From: Plectosphaerella cucumerina
Lineage: Eukaryota > Ascomycota > Sordariomycetes > Glomerellales > Plectosphaerellaceae
Reading direction: 5' to 3'
Assembly (NCBI GenBank): GCA_020746995.1
Contig: JAGPXD010000001.1
Location: 1,674,001-1,738,000, forward strand
DNA: 64,000 bases
Program-made: the position numbers and the translations under genes
In this document: positions 12,754-25,588 of the stretch, in pieces
How the letters are laid out: each line of letters starts with the position of its first letter
Position numbering within the stretch: the first letter of the stretch is position 1
The notes under the pieces: model-generated
What the model saw: only the letters and a program-made list of their open reading frames with translations
Told to the model about the DNA's origin: nothing
Database searches by the model: none

Positions 12754-15700
12754 ATGAGCGCAAAAAACATGGACGACGTCGAAGCCTTCGAGCGCGAGTC
12801 CGAGAACCGCCGTCGGATCGCGCAAGAGTCCGACGAACTAGATAGGCGAGAACGAGAACTCGAAGAGAGACGTAGACGAGAGGGGTTCCCCCCCGCGGGG
12901 CCCCCTCACCACAGCAGTGCCGGCTCGATCCCGATACACCAGCCCGTGGCCTCCAGGATCGCCGGTGCCATCCATAGTCCTGGAGGCCTTCTGGCAAACC
13001 ACGGGTCTGCGGCGCCTCCCATTCCCCTGGGAGCTCCCTCAGGACCACCTGCGAACTTCGGCGGTCCTCTGCAGCCCGACGCAGGCAGGCCTCCCCATGC
13101 GGGAGCCACGAACCCCCCCGCGCAACACCAGATGTTCGCGCCGATCGCCCATACCCAACCCCCGAGCAACAACGCCGGGCCCCCGAGCGGGCACCCCCCA
13201 CCATTTGGTGGCCCGATGTCCCAGAGGGAAACGTCACAGGCGCTGCAGCAGGTGTCTTTCGGCCCCGGCGGAGCTGGCCCCGCGACTGGCCAGAACCAAA
13301 ATCAGATGCAGGGGGGCCAGAATGCTGGCGGCCTGGCCCAGGGACAGCAGCCCATCTTGAACGTGAGTATTTTCTTTCGTAGTATCCCGTGGTGCGCTGC
13401 GCGTAGCATTTCCACAGAGTCGTCGCGCGGCGTGGGCGTTTGCTGGGTGGGGTCAGCCATGTCGAGCTTTCGCCTTGCTGCCCCAGAATGCGACTTCTTG
13501 CCTTGGTGAACAGCAAGAAATTGGTTGGCCAAGCGGCTTGAAAAAAAGAAAAAGGGTTCCTGCCTTTCTGTCCCTCGCAACCTAAGGCAGCCTTGAAGCC
13601 AGGAGGTTTCCCCCTTTGGGATTCACTCGGCAGGCTCCTTCCCACCCGACTTCGACGGCCTCGGCTTGTGCTCTCGAACAAACCCTAACGACAAATTCTT
13701 TGTCCTCGTCCTCGTCTCCCTTTCAATCGCACAGCCCTCGTCACCCCCCTTGTTCTGGGCGACTTTCTCGCCAGCTCAAGACGCGATGGCTAACAGACTT
13801 CGGGACCAGGACGCCTTGACGTACCTTGATCAAGTCAAGGTCCAGTTCCATGACCAAGCAGACGTTTACAACAAGTTCCTCGACATCATGAAGGACTTCA
13901 AATCTCAAGCGTAAGTCCAATCCCTCGAGTTGCAGTTGGTTCTCGGGTCCTAAGCTCTTCGCAGAATCGACACCCCTGGTGTCATCAACCGCGTTTCCGA
14001 GCTCTTTGCCGGACACCCCAACCTCATTCAAGGTTTCAACACCTTTCTGCCCCCTGGCTACCGGATTGAGTGTGGCACGGGCAATGACCCGAACACCATC
14101 CGCGTCACCACGCCCATGGGCACCACCGTCCAATCCATCGCTGGTCGCGGCGCCCAAGGAGATGCAGGTCATCCGCCGGCCGGAGGACCGCAAACCATCT
14201 TTGGCCAACGGGCTGGCAACTGGCAGCAACAGCCGCAGCACAGCATCGAAAGCCCCGACGCCACATTCAGCACTCCCATTCAGAACGCAGGCGGCGTCTT
14301 CAACCAGGCCCAAGGTCTTGGAGCACCCTTCGATGCCCAAGGACCTGCTCATCAGGCACAGCGCGGCCCACCTCCGGGCCAAGGTAGCGCGCCGACCTCT
14401 GCGGGCCAGCCTCCTCGCAATGCTCACACCCCTACGCCTCTGGCCGGCGCTCTCAACGGAGCTGCCGCACAGCAGGCTGGCATGGAGCGGCGTGGACCCG
14501 TCGAGTTCAACCATGCCATTAGCTACGTGAACAAGATCAAGGTGAGTCTCACTCCAAGCGCCTTCCACTTCTGTGCCTTCACTTTCAGCTCACTGACTAC
14601 ATCAGAACCGTTTCCAGGATAAACCTGAGATTTACAAACAGTTCCTGGAGATACTTCAGACCTACCAACGAGAGCAGAAGCCCATCCAGGAAGTGTACGC
14701 ACAGGTCACTACCCTCTTCCACACGGCCCCCGACCTGCTCGAGGACTTTAAGCAGTTCCTGCCCGAGTCTGCCGGCCAAGCCAAGTCGACACCTGGTCGC
14801 GCCAACGAGGAAGCCCCCGGCGTTGCAGCGCTAATCTCGACGCCCCAGCCGGGCCTCCGAGACGGCCAGAAGATGCCGCCTCTTGGAAGTTTTGCCCCTC
14901 CTGCCAGTGCCAGCAAGGACAGCAAGAAGCGGCCTCGCAATGACAAGCAAGCTCCTGTTCCGGTTCCCATCATTCCTGAGGCAGCGAACGCCAACAACCG
15001 GATTGTTCCCGGTGCAGCTCCCGTGGGCAACAAGCGCGCCAAGCTCGCCCACAAGCCAATGACGGCCGACGTCGCGGCTATTGAGCCTACCCTCACGCCC
15101 ATCATGCCCGAGCCCATCGGACCCTCGGCCGCGGCCACCTCCCACCAGGACGAGATTGCCTTCTTTGAGCGCGTGAAGAAGTATCTGGGCAACAAGACCT
15201 CATTCAACGAGTTTCTCAAGATCTGCAACCTCTTCAGCCAGTCCATCATCGATCGCCAAACCGTTTATCAGAAGGGGAGTGTGTTCCTTGCTGCCAACCC
15301 CGAGCTCCTCCACTTCTGGAAGCTGTTCTTGAACTATGAGCCCAAGCCGATCCTTGTCGACAACCGCCCCGCCGCGCCTGCCGAAAAGGTTTCTCTCAGC
15401 AACTGTCGTGGATATGGTCCCAGCTACAGGCTTCTGCCCCGAAGAGTGAGTTTATGAGGAGGGGTTCGCGATGCTGCCAGACATGATGCTGACATATTAT
15501 AGGAACGCCTCAAGCCCTGCAGTGGCCGCGATGAGCTGTGCAACTCGGTCCTCAACGACGAGTGGGCATCCCACCCTACTTGGGCGTCTGAGGACTCCGG
15601 CTTCGTTGCTCACCGCAAGAATGGCTTCGAAGAGGGTCTTCACCGCATTGACGAGGAGCGCCATGACTACGACTTCAATATTGAGGCGAACATCAAGTGC

Positions 15701-17855
15701 ATCCAGCTGCTTGAGCCTGTCGCCCAGCAGATCAACGTCATGACCCCTGCTGAGCGCGAAGGTTTCGAGATGCCGTCTGCCCTTCGAGGAAGCGTGATCC
15801 CCGTCTTCAAGCGGGTCTGCAAGAAGATCTATGGTGTGGAGAAGGGCTTCGACGTTGTCAACGACATGTTCCAGAACCCTCTTGGCGTTGTCCCGGTGGT
15901 TCTCGCCAGGATGAAGCAGAAGGATGAGGAGTGGCGTTACTCACAGGTTGGTCCGCTCTCCGACAACAATGGTAATGGAATGCTAATCCGCATCGTGAAG
16001 CGCGAGTGGGAGAAGGTCTGGCACCAGCAGATTGAGACTATGTATCTCAAGAGCCTTGATCACATGGGCATCCAGGTCAAGCAAAACGACAAGCGCAACC
16101 TTTCTGCCAAGCACCTTGTCGACGTCATCAAGACCAAGCACGAGGAACAGCGTCGTCAACGCAGCCTGACCGGCAAGGCCCCTCGTCACCAGTTTGTGTG
16201 GAACTTCAGCGACAAGAAGATTGTCGTCGAGATCCTTCGCCTGATGACGCTGTATGCCGTCAACAGCGGACAGCATAGCGTGCCTGAGAAGGAGCGCATC
16301 GCCGACTTCTTCGAGCGCTTCATCCCCATCTTCTTCGACATCCCCGAGGAGGAGTACGAAGGCCAACTGGCTAGGGTACAGGAGGCATCTGAGGAAGATG
16401 ACGCTGAGGACTCGGTGCCCGCTGAACTCACCAACGGCAGGAACCGACGCCACGGCCGCAAGGGTGATCTTCTTCGCGGCGTCCTCGATCCCGGCCGCAA
16501 TGGCTCCAAGAGCCGAGGCCAAAAGGAAGACAGTGCCGCTTCTGCCAGCAAGGAGACAACGCCCGACGTCACTTCTGCCAACGAGGAAGAGATGCCCGAT
16601 GCTCCGAGCGAGAATGCGGCGCCAGCAGTCTCCAACGAACGTTGGCTGTCCACTGTCCCCCAGCCCATCGTCACCACCGGCGACACTTCCCTGCTCACGG
16701 CCGACGGCGAGCTGAGGGCCGACGGACTCTTCACTCGTCCCTGGTACAACTTCTTCAGCAACCAGACCATCTTCGTCTTCTTCAGCGTCTTCCAGACGCT
16801 GTACAAGCGGCTCAAGGATGTCAAGGAGAGCAGTGGGGAAGTTGCGGCCGAGATCGCTCGCCTTAAGCGTCCTCGGGCTGCCAAGGCGATCGGTCTGGCC
16901 GAGAACCAGATGAACTTCTTCACCGCCGAGGATGATGAGGCTGAGTACTGGAACAAGACGGTCGAGCTCATTGAGGAGTACATTACTGGCGACATTGATG
17001 AGACACGATACCAGGAGGTCCTTCGCCACTACTACCTCAAGAACGGCTGGAAGCTCTACACCATCCAAGACCTGCTCAAGACCCTTTGCCGTCTTGCCCT
17101 CACCTGCAGCTCCAATGACACGAAGGAGAAGACCCCCGACCTCATCCACCAGTACGAGACCAGTCGTGCCCAGGCCGAGACCAACTGGCAGACCGAGATA
17201 GCAGCTCGCAAGTTTGCCGAGAAGTGTGTCAAGGAGGGCGAGATGTTTGTCATCAGCTGGGTAAGAACGCTTCACGTCTACTGATGTTTGCAATGAGTGC
17301 TGACCTCCCTCGCAGTTCCCCAACAAATCCGAGGCTACTGTCCGCTGGCTGCAGAAGGACGAGACCACGTTCTACATGGACGAGATGAAGCAGCGGGAGA
17401 GGTGGCAGTACTACATCTCGTCGTACATGTCTGTCGAGCCTACCGAGGGAGTGGATAGGGCTCGCCTCCAGAAGACCGTGCTCGCTCGCAACCTCCCCAG
17501 CAGCGACGACAAGGTCGAGGAAAGCAACATTCCCAAGGCCATCTCCTTCGTCGAGGGTCTCGTCCACAAGGTGTGCCTCAACTCCCTCAAGATCGTCTAC
17601 AAGGAGGGCACCGAGGAGTGCTTTGTCTTCGACCAGACTCCCAAGGATGCCGAGGAGCGTACCAAGCGCGCCCTCCGCATCAAGGCTGCCTCGAAGAAGC
17701 GTGAGGACAAGATGCGCGAGAAGTATCTCCTCAACAGCAAGTGGATGAAGGACATGAGCCAGTCCGAGGTCGAGAAGTACAAGGATGACTGGCACAAGTG
17801 GCTGCACGACGGCATCCCCCCTCACAACGGCGAGGCTATGGACACTACCGAGTAG
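12754..17855 (+). CDS. SIN3: SIN3 transcriptional co-repressor (histone deacetylase scaffold)
   Basis: Seven exons: 12754-13362, 13810-13910, 13965-14541, 14606-15445, 15503-15946, 16001-17260 and 17316-17855, giving 1456 residues. Nuclear scaffold of the Rpd3/HDAC complex. After a Pro/Gly/Gln-rich disordered start come three paired amphipathic helix domains: PAH1 (about 204-260, DALTYLDQVKVQF...), PAH2 (about 416-480, EFNHAISYVNKIKNRF...) and PAH3 (about 611-675, FFERVKKYLGNK). The HDAC-interaction domain begins near residue 690 with VSLSNCRGYGPSYRLLPRR, joined across an intron to ERLKPCSGRDELCN. The C-terminal Sin3a_C region (RPWYNFFSNQTIFVFFSVFQTLYKRL) ends the protein with Lys-rich helices. 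Intron 1 is 447 bp, long for this window. Intron 5 (15947-16000) is 54 nt, open in frame and has a weak GTTGGT donor, so its splicing is inferred from the family junction SQ/REWEKVW. Confidence 0.95.
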
Positions 17856-18762
17856 CGGCGCCTCGCGTGACCGCGAAAGGTCGGTTGTTGCACTTTCTTT
17901 CCCGGCGAGGAACCATGCGAAGGGGATGCGGACGGACGACGATATACCACCAGAGACGGATCGGCGGTGGCGCACGCTCACGCGTGCCGCGGCTGGTCTG
18001 ATGAATTTGCGTTTGTTTTTTTCCCTTCTTCGACCTGTCGTCTCGGCGCGGGCCAACGAGGGAGGTGGATATGGCGCGGACAGGACGGGCCCAGGAGGGA
18101 TCGGTTTTAGTTTCATCGTACAAGCGTCAGGCTGTTCTTGTTTTTATTCCGCTCATCTTTCAGTTCGTCTTTTTTTCTCCTTTCAGTTTCTCTCCTTGCC
18201 ATCTTGTCGTCCGCTGGGTTTCGCTATGGATTGCCGATGGCGGACCTCTTCCAAAAAGATGGGCGGGGCCTCAAGACGGGGGGTGCCGCATGTAACAGTA
18301 GTTAGTCGTACAGGAAGGCTTATTTGCCGAATGATCAACGGCCTTATGAATATTGTTTACTGTATGCTTGTGATGTGGGAGATGGCAGGTGTAGTGGTAG
18401 ACGAGGAGACGTGACTGGGTAAGGTTCAGGGTTAGCAGACTCGGGCATAGCACGCATGCAAGAAGAATCAAAACCCGGATGCAGCTGTACGACGAAGAGT
18501 TCACGGGCAGCCTGAAGTCAAGTAATGTGTTGATTAGGGACCGCGGCAGTGGCCTGCGGCGTTATATCTAGATTCATCATATCGGCAGGGCATGACACGA
18601 CGCCCGGCCGCGACAACGCTTGCCGCTCATATACTTCGTCAAAGATATCTCCTGCCGTCTACACGATTGTGTGGCCGTGGAGCCGTGACGGCATGTTTTG
18701 ATGAATCCCAATGGGACTTTTGGATGGTGAGGGGGGGGGGGGGCTACACATCGAGACCGCGT
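17856..18762. other. Convergent 3' flanks of SIN3 and thiolase
   Basis: No gene was recognised. The region must hold both 3' UTRs and terminators. It includes T-rich tracts at 18010-18180 and a run of 13 G at 18731-18743, about 20 bp past the thiolase stop codon. Confidence 0.6.
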
Positions 18763-20153
18763 CTATTGCAGGCTCTCGATGACAATGGCGGAGGCGCCGC
18801 CACCGCCGTTGCAGATACCGGCAACACCGATCTTAGCCTTCTTCTCGCGGAGGACGGTGGTCAGGGTGGTGACGATGCGGGCGCCGGAGCAGCCCAGGGG
18901 GTGGCCGATGGCGACGGAGCCACCGAAGACGTTGACCTTCTCGGCGTCGAGGCCGAGGAGCTGCATGTTGGCGAGAGCGACGACGGAGAAGGCCTCGTTG
19001 ATCTCGTAGTAATCGATGTCGGTGGCCTGCAGGCCGGCGTGGGCGATGGCCTTGGGGATGGCGAGGGCGGGAGCGATGGTGAAGCGCTCGGGCTCGCGGG
19101 CGGCGTCTCCCCAGCCGCGGATCTTGGCGATAGGGGTAACGCCGAGCTCCTTGACCTTGGCCTCGGACATGAGGACGAGGGCGGCGGCGCCGTCGTTGAT
19201 GGGGGCGGCGTTGGGGGCGGTGACGGTGCCGCCGTTGGGGAGGAAGGCAGGGCGCATAGCCTTGAGCTTGTCGACGTTGAGGTTCTTGACCTCGTCATCG
19301 CGGTCGACCTTGACGGCGGGCTTGCCGCGGCCGCCCGAGACCTCGACGGGGGCGATCTCAGCGGCGAAGACGCCGGCCTCGGTGGCGGCCTGGGCGCGCT
19401 GGTAGGTCTGGATAGCGTACTCGTCCTGCTGCTCGCGGGAGATGGTGTGGTCCTTGGCGCACAGCTCGGCGGCCAGGCCCATGTGCTCCTTCTTGCCGTA
19501 GGCGTCGGTAAGGCCGTCCTGGAGGACGCCGTCGACGAGGGTCTGGTGGCCGTACTTGGCGCCGTTGCGGAGGACGGGGAGGTAGTGGGGGGTGTTGGAC
19601 ATGGACTCGGTGCCGCCGGCGACGACGATGGAGGCGTTACCGGTGATGATGGTCTGGGCGCCGAGGATGATGGCCTTCAGGCCCGAGGCGCAGACCTTGT
19701 TCACGGTGGTGGCAACGACGCCTTCGGAGAGGCCAGCGCCGATGGCGCACTGGCGGGCAGGAGCCTGTCCGAGGCTTCAGTGCTGTTAGCATGGCCGGAA
19801 GAGGAGGGGAGGGGAGGGTAGCGTACTTGGCGGAGAGGACATTGCCGAAGAAAACCTCCTCGACGTCCTCGGGCTTGATCTGGGGAACCTTCTCGACGGC
19901 AGCTAGAGAAGGTGAGCAGGCAAGAACGTGTTCAAAGAGAGCATTCGTAACATACCCTTGATGGCGTGCGAGCCGAGCTGGATAGCAGTCTGGCTGGACA
20001 GCGAGCTAGAAGAGGGCGAGTGGTTAGATCAGCGCGTCCGAGGTGTCGGTGAGGGATGGAGGGGTAGCTCCTGCGGGACCGGACCTACCCAAGGAAGGAC
20101 CCGATAGGGGTGCGCTGGGCGGCGACGATGTAGACGGTGGGAAGGTTGGCCAT
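18763..20153 (-). CDS. ERG10: Acetyl-CoA C-acetyltransferase (acetoacetyl-CoA thiolase), cytosolic type
   Basis: Four exons: 20089-20153, 19956-20005, 19827-19902 and 18763-19774, giving 400 residues, the standard thiolase length. It condenses two acetyl-CoA to acetoacetyl-CoA, the first step of the mevalonate/ergosterol pathway. The start MANLPTVYIVAAQRTPIGSFLG lacks a mitochondrial leader and the end (VIESLQ) lacks a peroxisomal signal, so the cytosolic enzyme is favoured over the mitochondrial one. Catalytic residues are visible: nucleophile Cys92 in NKVCASGLKA, GGTESMSNTPHYLP, NEAFSV, the GHPLGCSGARI box with the base Cys, and the terminal CNGGGGASA. Three introns crowd the first 400 bp, as usual in fungal thiolase genes. 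It shares a 574-bp divergent promoter region with Snu114. Confidence 0.93.
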
Positions 20154-20727
20154 TGTAACGATATTTCGGTGTGATCTGGAAGCGGGGAGGTGACGATCGA
20201 GTGGGAGGGATGCCGGGTTGTATAAGTAGTCGGATCGGGGGTCGGGGGTCCGGGAGGGTTTGGAGGAAGACCGGCTCCGGAGCACCACCAAAAAATGTTG
20301 GGTTTAGAGAGTGCCGCTTCGCTTTGATTGCTGCTTCCTGCCAATAGAGGGGTTCGAGTCGAGGAGAAAGCCGCCAACACCCCTGTCGACTCCACCGGCT
20401 TCAGTGGTGTCACTGCGCCGCGGGCACCAGCTCTGGCCTCTCAGGTGCGTCGTGCCCCTGAAAGAACCCCGCCGCGACTGCGACTGGCCGCGTCGGCAGC
20501 GCTGAGCCACATAACGGCATCGCCCACCTATCACTAATCAAATTGCTCGCAGCCTCGCGCCACTCACGTGTGGAGCAGTCCAGCCTCGCGGCAGACCTCA
20601 GGAAAGTTTGCGACCGGAGCGTCATTGGGCGAGAGCTTGACAGGCAGGCACGGGTACTGGAACGCGACCAAGTCTCGATTCTGGAACTTGTAGGATCGGT
20701 CAATCCACCACATCCCCCACGCCCAAT
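20154..20727. other. Divergent promoter region, thiolase / Snu114
   Basis: 574 bp separate the two start codons. No coding signal or RNA gene was seen, and no regulatory motif is strong enough to name. Confidence 0.5.
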
Positions 20728-23700
20728 ATGGATGACCTCTACGACGAGTGAGTTTCAGCTGACGCTCCTGATGCTGCGCGGTGTCTCAATTGCTAACCAG
20801 TCTGTCGCGTCTAGGTTCGGCAACTTCATCGGTGAGGAGGTTGGCTCCGAGGAAGCCTCTGAACGCGGACCCGACGCGGGCGACTATGGATATGGAGACG
20901 ACGTCAGTGAGGCTCCTGCGCCGACAGGCCAGGAGCTCATGGAGATAGATGGTCAGTCTTCCCGGCGGGTGCCCGAAGCCACCCTTCAAGCTGACACGAG
21001 ACCGCAGACGACGGCCCATCGAACGCAGTCATCCTGCACGAAGACAAGCAATACTATCCCACCGCACAACAGGTCTATGGCGAAGATGTCGAGGTCCTCG
21101 TCCGAGAGGAGGATGAGCAGCTTCTCACGGAGCCTATCGTCGCCCCTGTCGTGCAGAAGAAGTTCAACATCGAGGAGGCCGATCTTCCTCCCGTCTTCTT
21201 CGACCGCAGCTTCATGACCGATCTCATGAGCTTCCCCGACCAGACGCGCAACGTCGCCCTCGCTGGCCACCTTCACCACGGAAAGACCGCATTCATGGAC
21301 ATGCTGGTTCTCGAGACACACGACATTGCCGACAGGATGGACCGGAGATCGGGCAAGAAGAGCGATGAGCAACTGCGGTACACGGACATCCACGTGGTCG
21401 AGCGCGAGCGCGGCGTCTCTATCAAGGCGGCCCCCATGAGCCTCGTTCTTCCCAGCACGAAGGGCAAGTCGCACCTGGTCAACATCATCGACACCCCCGG
21501 CCACGTCAACTTCGTCGATGAGGTCGCGGCGGGCATGAGGCTGGCAGACGGCGTGTGCCTGGTGGTCGACGTTGTCGAGGGCGTACAGATCAATACGGAG
21601 AAGATCATCAAGCACGCCGTGCTGGAAGACATTCCCCTGACCCTCATCATCAACAAGTTCGACCGCCTCATCCTGGAGCTGAAGCTGCCGCCCAAGGACG
21701 CCTACTTCAAGCTGAAGCACGTTGTGGAGGAGGTCAACACGGTCATCGAGAACACGCTGCCCGGGCAGGGCGAGTCGAGGCGCGTGAGCCCTGAGAAGGG
21801 CAACGTTCTGTTCGCCTGCACCAGCCTGGGCTTCTCCTTCACGCTGCAGTCGTTCGCCAAGATGTACGCCGACACATACGGCGGCATCAACCCCGAGGAC
21901 CTCGCCAAGAGGCTCTGGGGAGATGTCTACTTCAACCCTAGGAAGCGCAACTTCACCCGGAAACCCGTCGAGGAGGGCGCCCAGCGGTCGTTCCTGCACT
22001 TTGTCCTCGAGCCTATCTACAAAATCTTCACACACAGCATCAGCGACAGCCCTGACGAGCTGAAGCAGGTGCTTGCCCCTCTCGGCATCTCTCTGAAGCC
22101 CTCACAGTACAAGGCGGATGCCAAGGTACTGCTGAAGCTGGTGTGCGAGCAGTTCTTCGGTCCGTCGACCGGCTTTGTTGACATGGTTGTCCGGCACGTG
22201 CCGTCGCCTGTTGAGGGCGCGCAGAAGTGGCTGGAGAAGTACTACACCGGCCCCTTGGACTCTAAGCTCGCTGAGAGCATGAAGACATGCGACCAGGATG
22301 GCCCGCTGGTGGTGCACACGACTAAGCTCTTCAACACAACAGACGCCAAGAGCTTCAACACGTTCGGTCGCGTGCTGAGCGGCACTGCGCGCCCCGGCAT
22401 GCAGGTGCGGGTGCTGGGTGAGGGCTACTCGCTGGACGACGAGGAGGACATGGCCTTGGCCACCGTGCAGGACGTGTACATCGCGGAGACGCGGTACAAC
22501 ATCCCCACGGATGGCGTGCCAGCTGGTAACTGGGTGCTGCTGGGCGGCGTGGACAACTCGATCGTCAAGACGGCGACGATTGTGGCGCCAAAGCTGAATG
22601 ACGACGAGGACGTCTTCATCTTCAAGCCTCTCACACATTTCACCGAGTCGGTCCTCAAGGTGGCGGTGGAGCCCATCAACCCGTCGGAGCTGCCCAAGAT
22701 GCTTGACGGCCTGCGCAAGATCCAGAAGAGCTACCCGCTCATCGTCACAAAGGTGGAGGAGTCGGGCGAGCATATTGTGCTCGGCACCGGCGAGCTGTAC
22801 ATGGACTGCGTTCTGCATGATCTGCGGCGGCTGTACGCCGACATGGAGATCAAGGTGTCGGATCCAGTGACGCGTTTCTGCGAGACTGTCGTGGAGCAGT
22901 CGGCGACAAAGTGCTACGCCATCACGCCCAACAAGAAGAACCGCATCACCATGATCGCCGAGCAGCTCGACAAGGGCATCTCGGAGGATATCGAGTCGGG
23001 CAAGGTCAAGATCCGGGATCCTGTCCGCAAAACGGCGAAGTACTTTGAGGAGACGTACGGTTGGGACAAGCTGGCGGCACGGAGCATCTGGGCGTTTGGA
23101 CCCGAGGAGATGGGACCCAATATCCTGCAGGACGATACCCTGCCCTCAGAGGTATGTTTGGAAAGGACGGATGAAGAGAAAGATTGAAGACTGACGGTGC
23201 TACAGGTCGACAAGAAGCTCCTCAACAGCGTCAAGGAGACGCTCAAGCAGGGCTTCAGCTGGGCCGCCCGCGAGGGACCCCTCTGCGAAGAGCGTACGTA
23301 CTTTTTGCTCCCCTCTCTCATGACTCCTGCTAACCTCCTCAGCCATCCGCAACACCAAGTTCCGCATCACCGACGTGACGCTGGCGTCCGAGGCCATCTT
23401 CCGCGGCGGCGGCCAGATGATCCCAACATCCAGGCGGGCGTGCTACTCATCGTTCCTCATGGCGTCGCCGCGACTGATGGAGCCACTGTACGCCGTATCA
23501 GTAACGGGACCCGAAGCGTCGGCGACCGAGGTGTACACGGCGCTGTCGCGGCGCCGCGGACACGTGCTGCAGGACGGTCCCCTCCCCGGCACGCCGCTTT
23601 ACCGGGTCAACGGGCTGATCCCCGTCATCGACTCATTCGGCTTCGAGACGGCGCTGCGCATCCAGACGCAAGGCTCGGCCATGGTCAGCATGGCCTTTGA

Positions 23701-23908
23701 CAGCTGGAGCATCGTGCCGGGCGACCCGCTCGACAAGGAGGCCGTGACGAGGCCGCTGCAGCCGGCGACGGCGCAGGCGACGGCGCGTGACTTTGTGCTC
23801 AAGACGAGGCGGAGGAAGGGTCTGAGCGAGGATGTGAGCGTGGCGACGTTCTTGGAGCCTGAGTTTTATCAGACGCTCACGGAGAACGGGACGCTGGGAG
23901 ACTTGTAG
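20728..23908 (+). CDS. SNU114: U5 snRNP GTPase Snu114/EFTUD2 (116-kDa component)
   Basis: Five exons: 20728-20747, 20815-20951, 21008-23151, 23206-23293 and 23343-23908, giving 984 residues. This EF-2-like GTPase of the U5 snRNP regulates Brr2 helicase during spliceosome activation and disassembly. The acidic N-terminus (MDDLYDEFGNFIGEE...) is typical of Snu114 and absent from EF-2. GTPase motifs are G1 GHLHHGKT (139-146), G3 DTPGH (214-218) and G4 NKFD (268-271). Domains II to V follow, ending in the EF-2 C-terminal region (RRRGHVLQDGPLPGTPLYRVNGLIPVIDSFGFETALR). The first exon is only 20 bp and was placed because GA+G TTC restores MDDLYDEFGNF. The intron at 20952-21007 restores DDGPSNAVILHEDKQYYP. 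Confidence 0.95.
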
Positions 23909-24119
23909 GGAGGGTCAGAGATGTGTCGAGTAGAAAGTGTGAATTTACGCAGGGGGTCGGTCAGAGAGACATGGACAAAATACAGGCGTCTAGGGTCCGG
24001 GGCGCTGGGGCCCCCCTTGATATCAAAATGATATGCTGCATCGTTTGATGATGCCAGCCGCGTGATGAGATATCTTATTCAAGGGGTATCATTATATTTT
24101 CTGGTCGTATCCTCCACCA

Positions 24120-24988
24120 TCAACTGTATTTATCATGTTTCCCCTTGACCTTGATCATGAGCAATTGCTCATGGTAGTCGCCCTCTCTCCTCGCACGCTT
24201 CAACCGCCTGACCTCGTCGTCATCGAGCTTCCGGCCGGCAGCATCCTCCAGATCGCGGCGCGACACCTTGTCGCGGGCCTTGTCCTCCTTCGCCGTCTTT
24301 ACGCGCGGCTTGAAGCGCGCCTGCATGCGAATACGCAGGGTTGTTGCAAAGGATATCGCGTCGGCGGAGCCGCGAACCTCTTCCTTATCCGCCTTGCCGG
24401 GGCTGACGCCGAGGAAGGTGTCGCGGAGTGTCTGGATCTGGAACGTGCCGGGGGTGTCGGTGGTCGGGAACACGGAGAAGGTTTCGAGGGGGGAGACGGC
24501 TTCGGAGGTGGCGGAGAGGGTGCCGTCTTTGGCGCAGGCGAGGTATCTAGGAGGGGTGTTAGCATTGGAAGTTGACAGGCTCTAAAGGTGTAGACGTACC
24601 GCCCGTGGTGTCCCTTGAATCGGAAGTGCTCGGTGCCAGAGACGCGGTTGACGACCCAGACCTGCCTGACGTCATGCGGCTCTGCGGAGGATGGGTTCGC
24701 GTCGACGATGTTCTCAAAGGCGAGGGGGAAGACATTGCCATTGGCGTCGCAGGCCAGGGCGGCAGGGGGCTCGGTCGGGAGGACAATGACGACGGGGCCG
24801 GTGAGGTCTGTCACCGCGTCGGCCGAGACCCACGAGTCGTCGTCGTCCGGATTCACGGCGGCTTCATCGGCGCGGACGAGCTCGCCTCCGGTCGAAGGCT
24901 CCCCGGCCGCACCGTCCTCGGCAGCGACGGCGGCGCGCTTCCGCTTCTTGGGCTTCTTGTCGCCCTTGAAGCTCAGGGGCTTGACCAT
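24120..24988 (-). CDS. FRG1-like protein (FSHD region gene 1 family)
   Basis: Two exons: 24600-24988 and 24120-24546, giving 271 residues. It begins MVKPLSFKGDKKPKKRKR, a short motif plus a basic nuclear-localisation stretch typical of FRG1 proteins. An acidic linker follows, then a fascin-like beta-trefoil core (DSWVSADAVTDLTGPVVIVLP, FRFKGHHGRYLACAKDGTLSA, ETFSVFPTTDTPGTFQIQT) and a basic coiled C-terminus (KPRVKTAKEDKARDKVSRRDLEDAAGRKLDDDEVRRLKRARREG). FRG1 binds RNA and actin and has been found with spliceosomes; its exact fungal role is not established. It is convergent with Snu114 (211 bp between stops) and divergent from the oxygenase-like gene. Confidence 0.85.
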
Positions 24989-25588
24989 CGCGGGGTTGTG
25001 GTGGTGGTTGGTGGGTGGGGAGAAGTCGAGCGGTGTCCGGCACCGGACTGACTTGATGCTGGATTTGGCGAGGTGCTCGTGAATGTGGATTCCCTGCTGT
25101 AGATTGATTCCGTCTCGGGCGGATGCTGGAAAAGGCAGGTCTGGGAAAGGTTGTGGAGGGGTGGGTTTGGAGGGAACTTTTGGGCGGGTGTCGGCGGGTC
25201 CCGAGGGCGGATGAGGCCAGGATATCGGCCGGAGGAGGTCGGTCGATGTCGAAGGATGATGCGTGAAGGGAGAAATTGGGGGAGTTGGAGAAGCTAGTGG
25301 CCGTTGATGATCACTGATGACCCCCTGGCCGTCTTGTCGTTGGCTGATCGGGACATCGGCCGCTGTAGGCACGGCGAAAAAAGTGCCCTAATTTTACCCC
25401 TCCCCCGCCTTCGAAGCTTCTCTCCTTCTGAAGTGGAGGGGCAATTCGGCCCCGAAGATAACCGCATAAGACTGGAAAATATCCCCAGATCCACGATGCT
25501 TCGCTACCTCCCTCCTTCTCTCTTTTCCAAGATCACGCCCCCCATACACATACACACACCCCAGTGACATAACATAGTCTCTTTCGCC
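24989..25588. other. Divergent promoter region, FRG1 / oxygenase-like gene
   Basis: 600 bp between start codons with no gene. The C/T-rich stretch ending in CACACACACCCC just before 25589 looks like the + strand leader. Confidence 0.5.

Noticed and set aside
15983..17368. 461-codon - strand open frame
   Set aside because: Antisense to SIN3 exons and crosses SIN3 introns without any splice logic.
18592..19821. 409-codon + strand open frame
   Set aside because: Antisense shadow of the thiolase gene with repetitive Gly/Asp/Val content and no motif.
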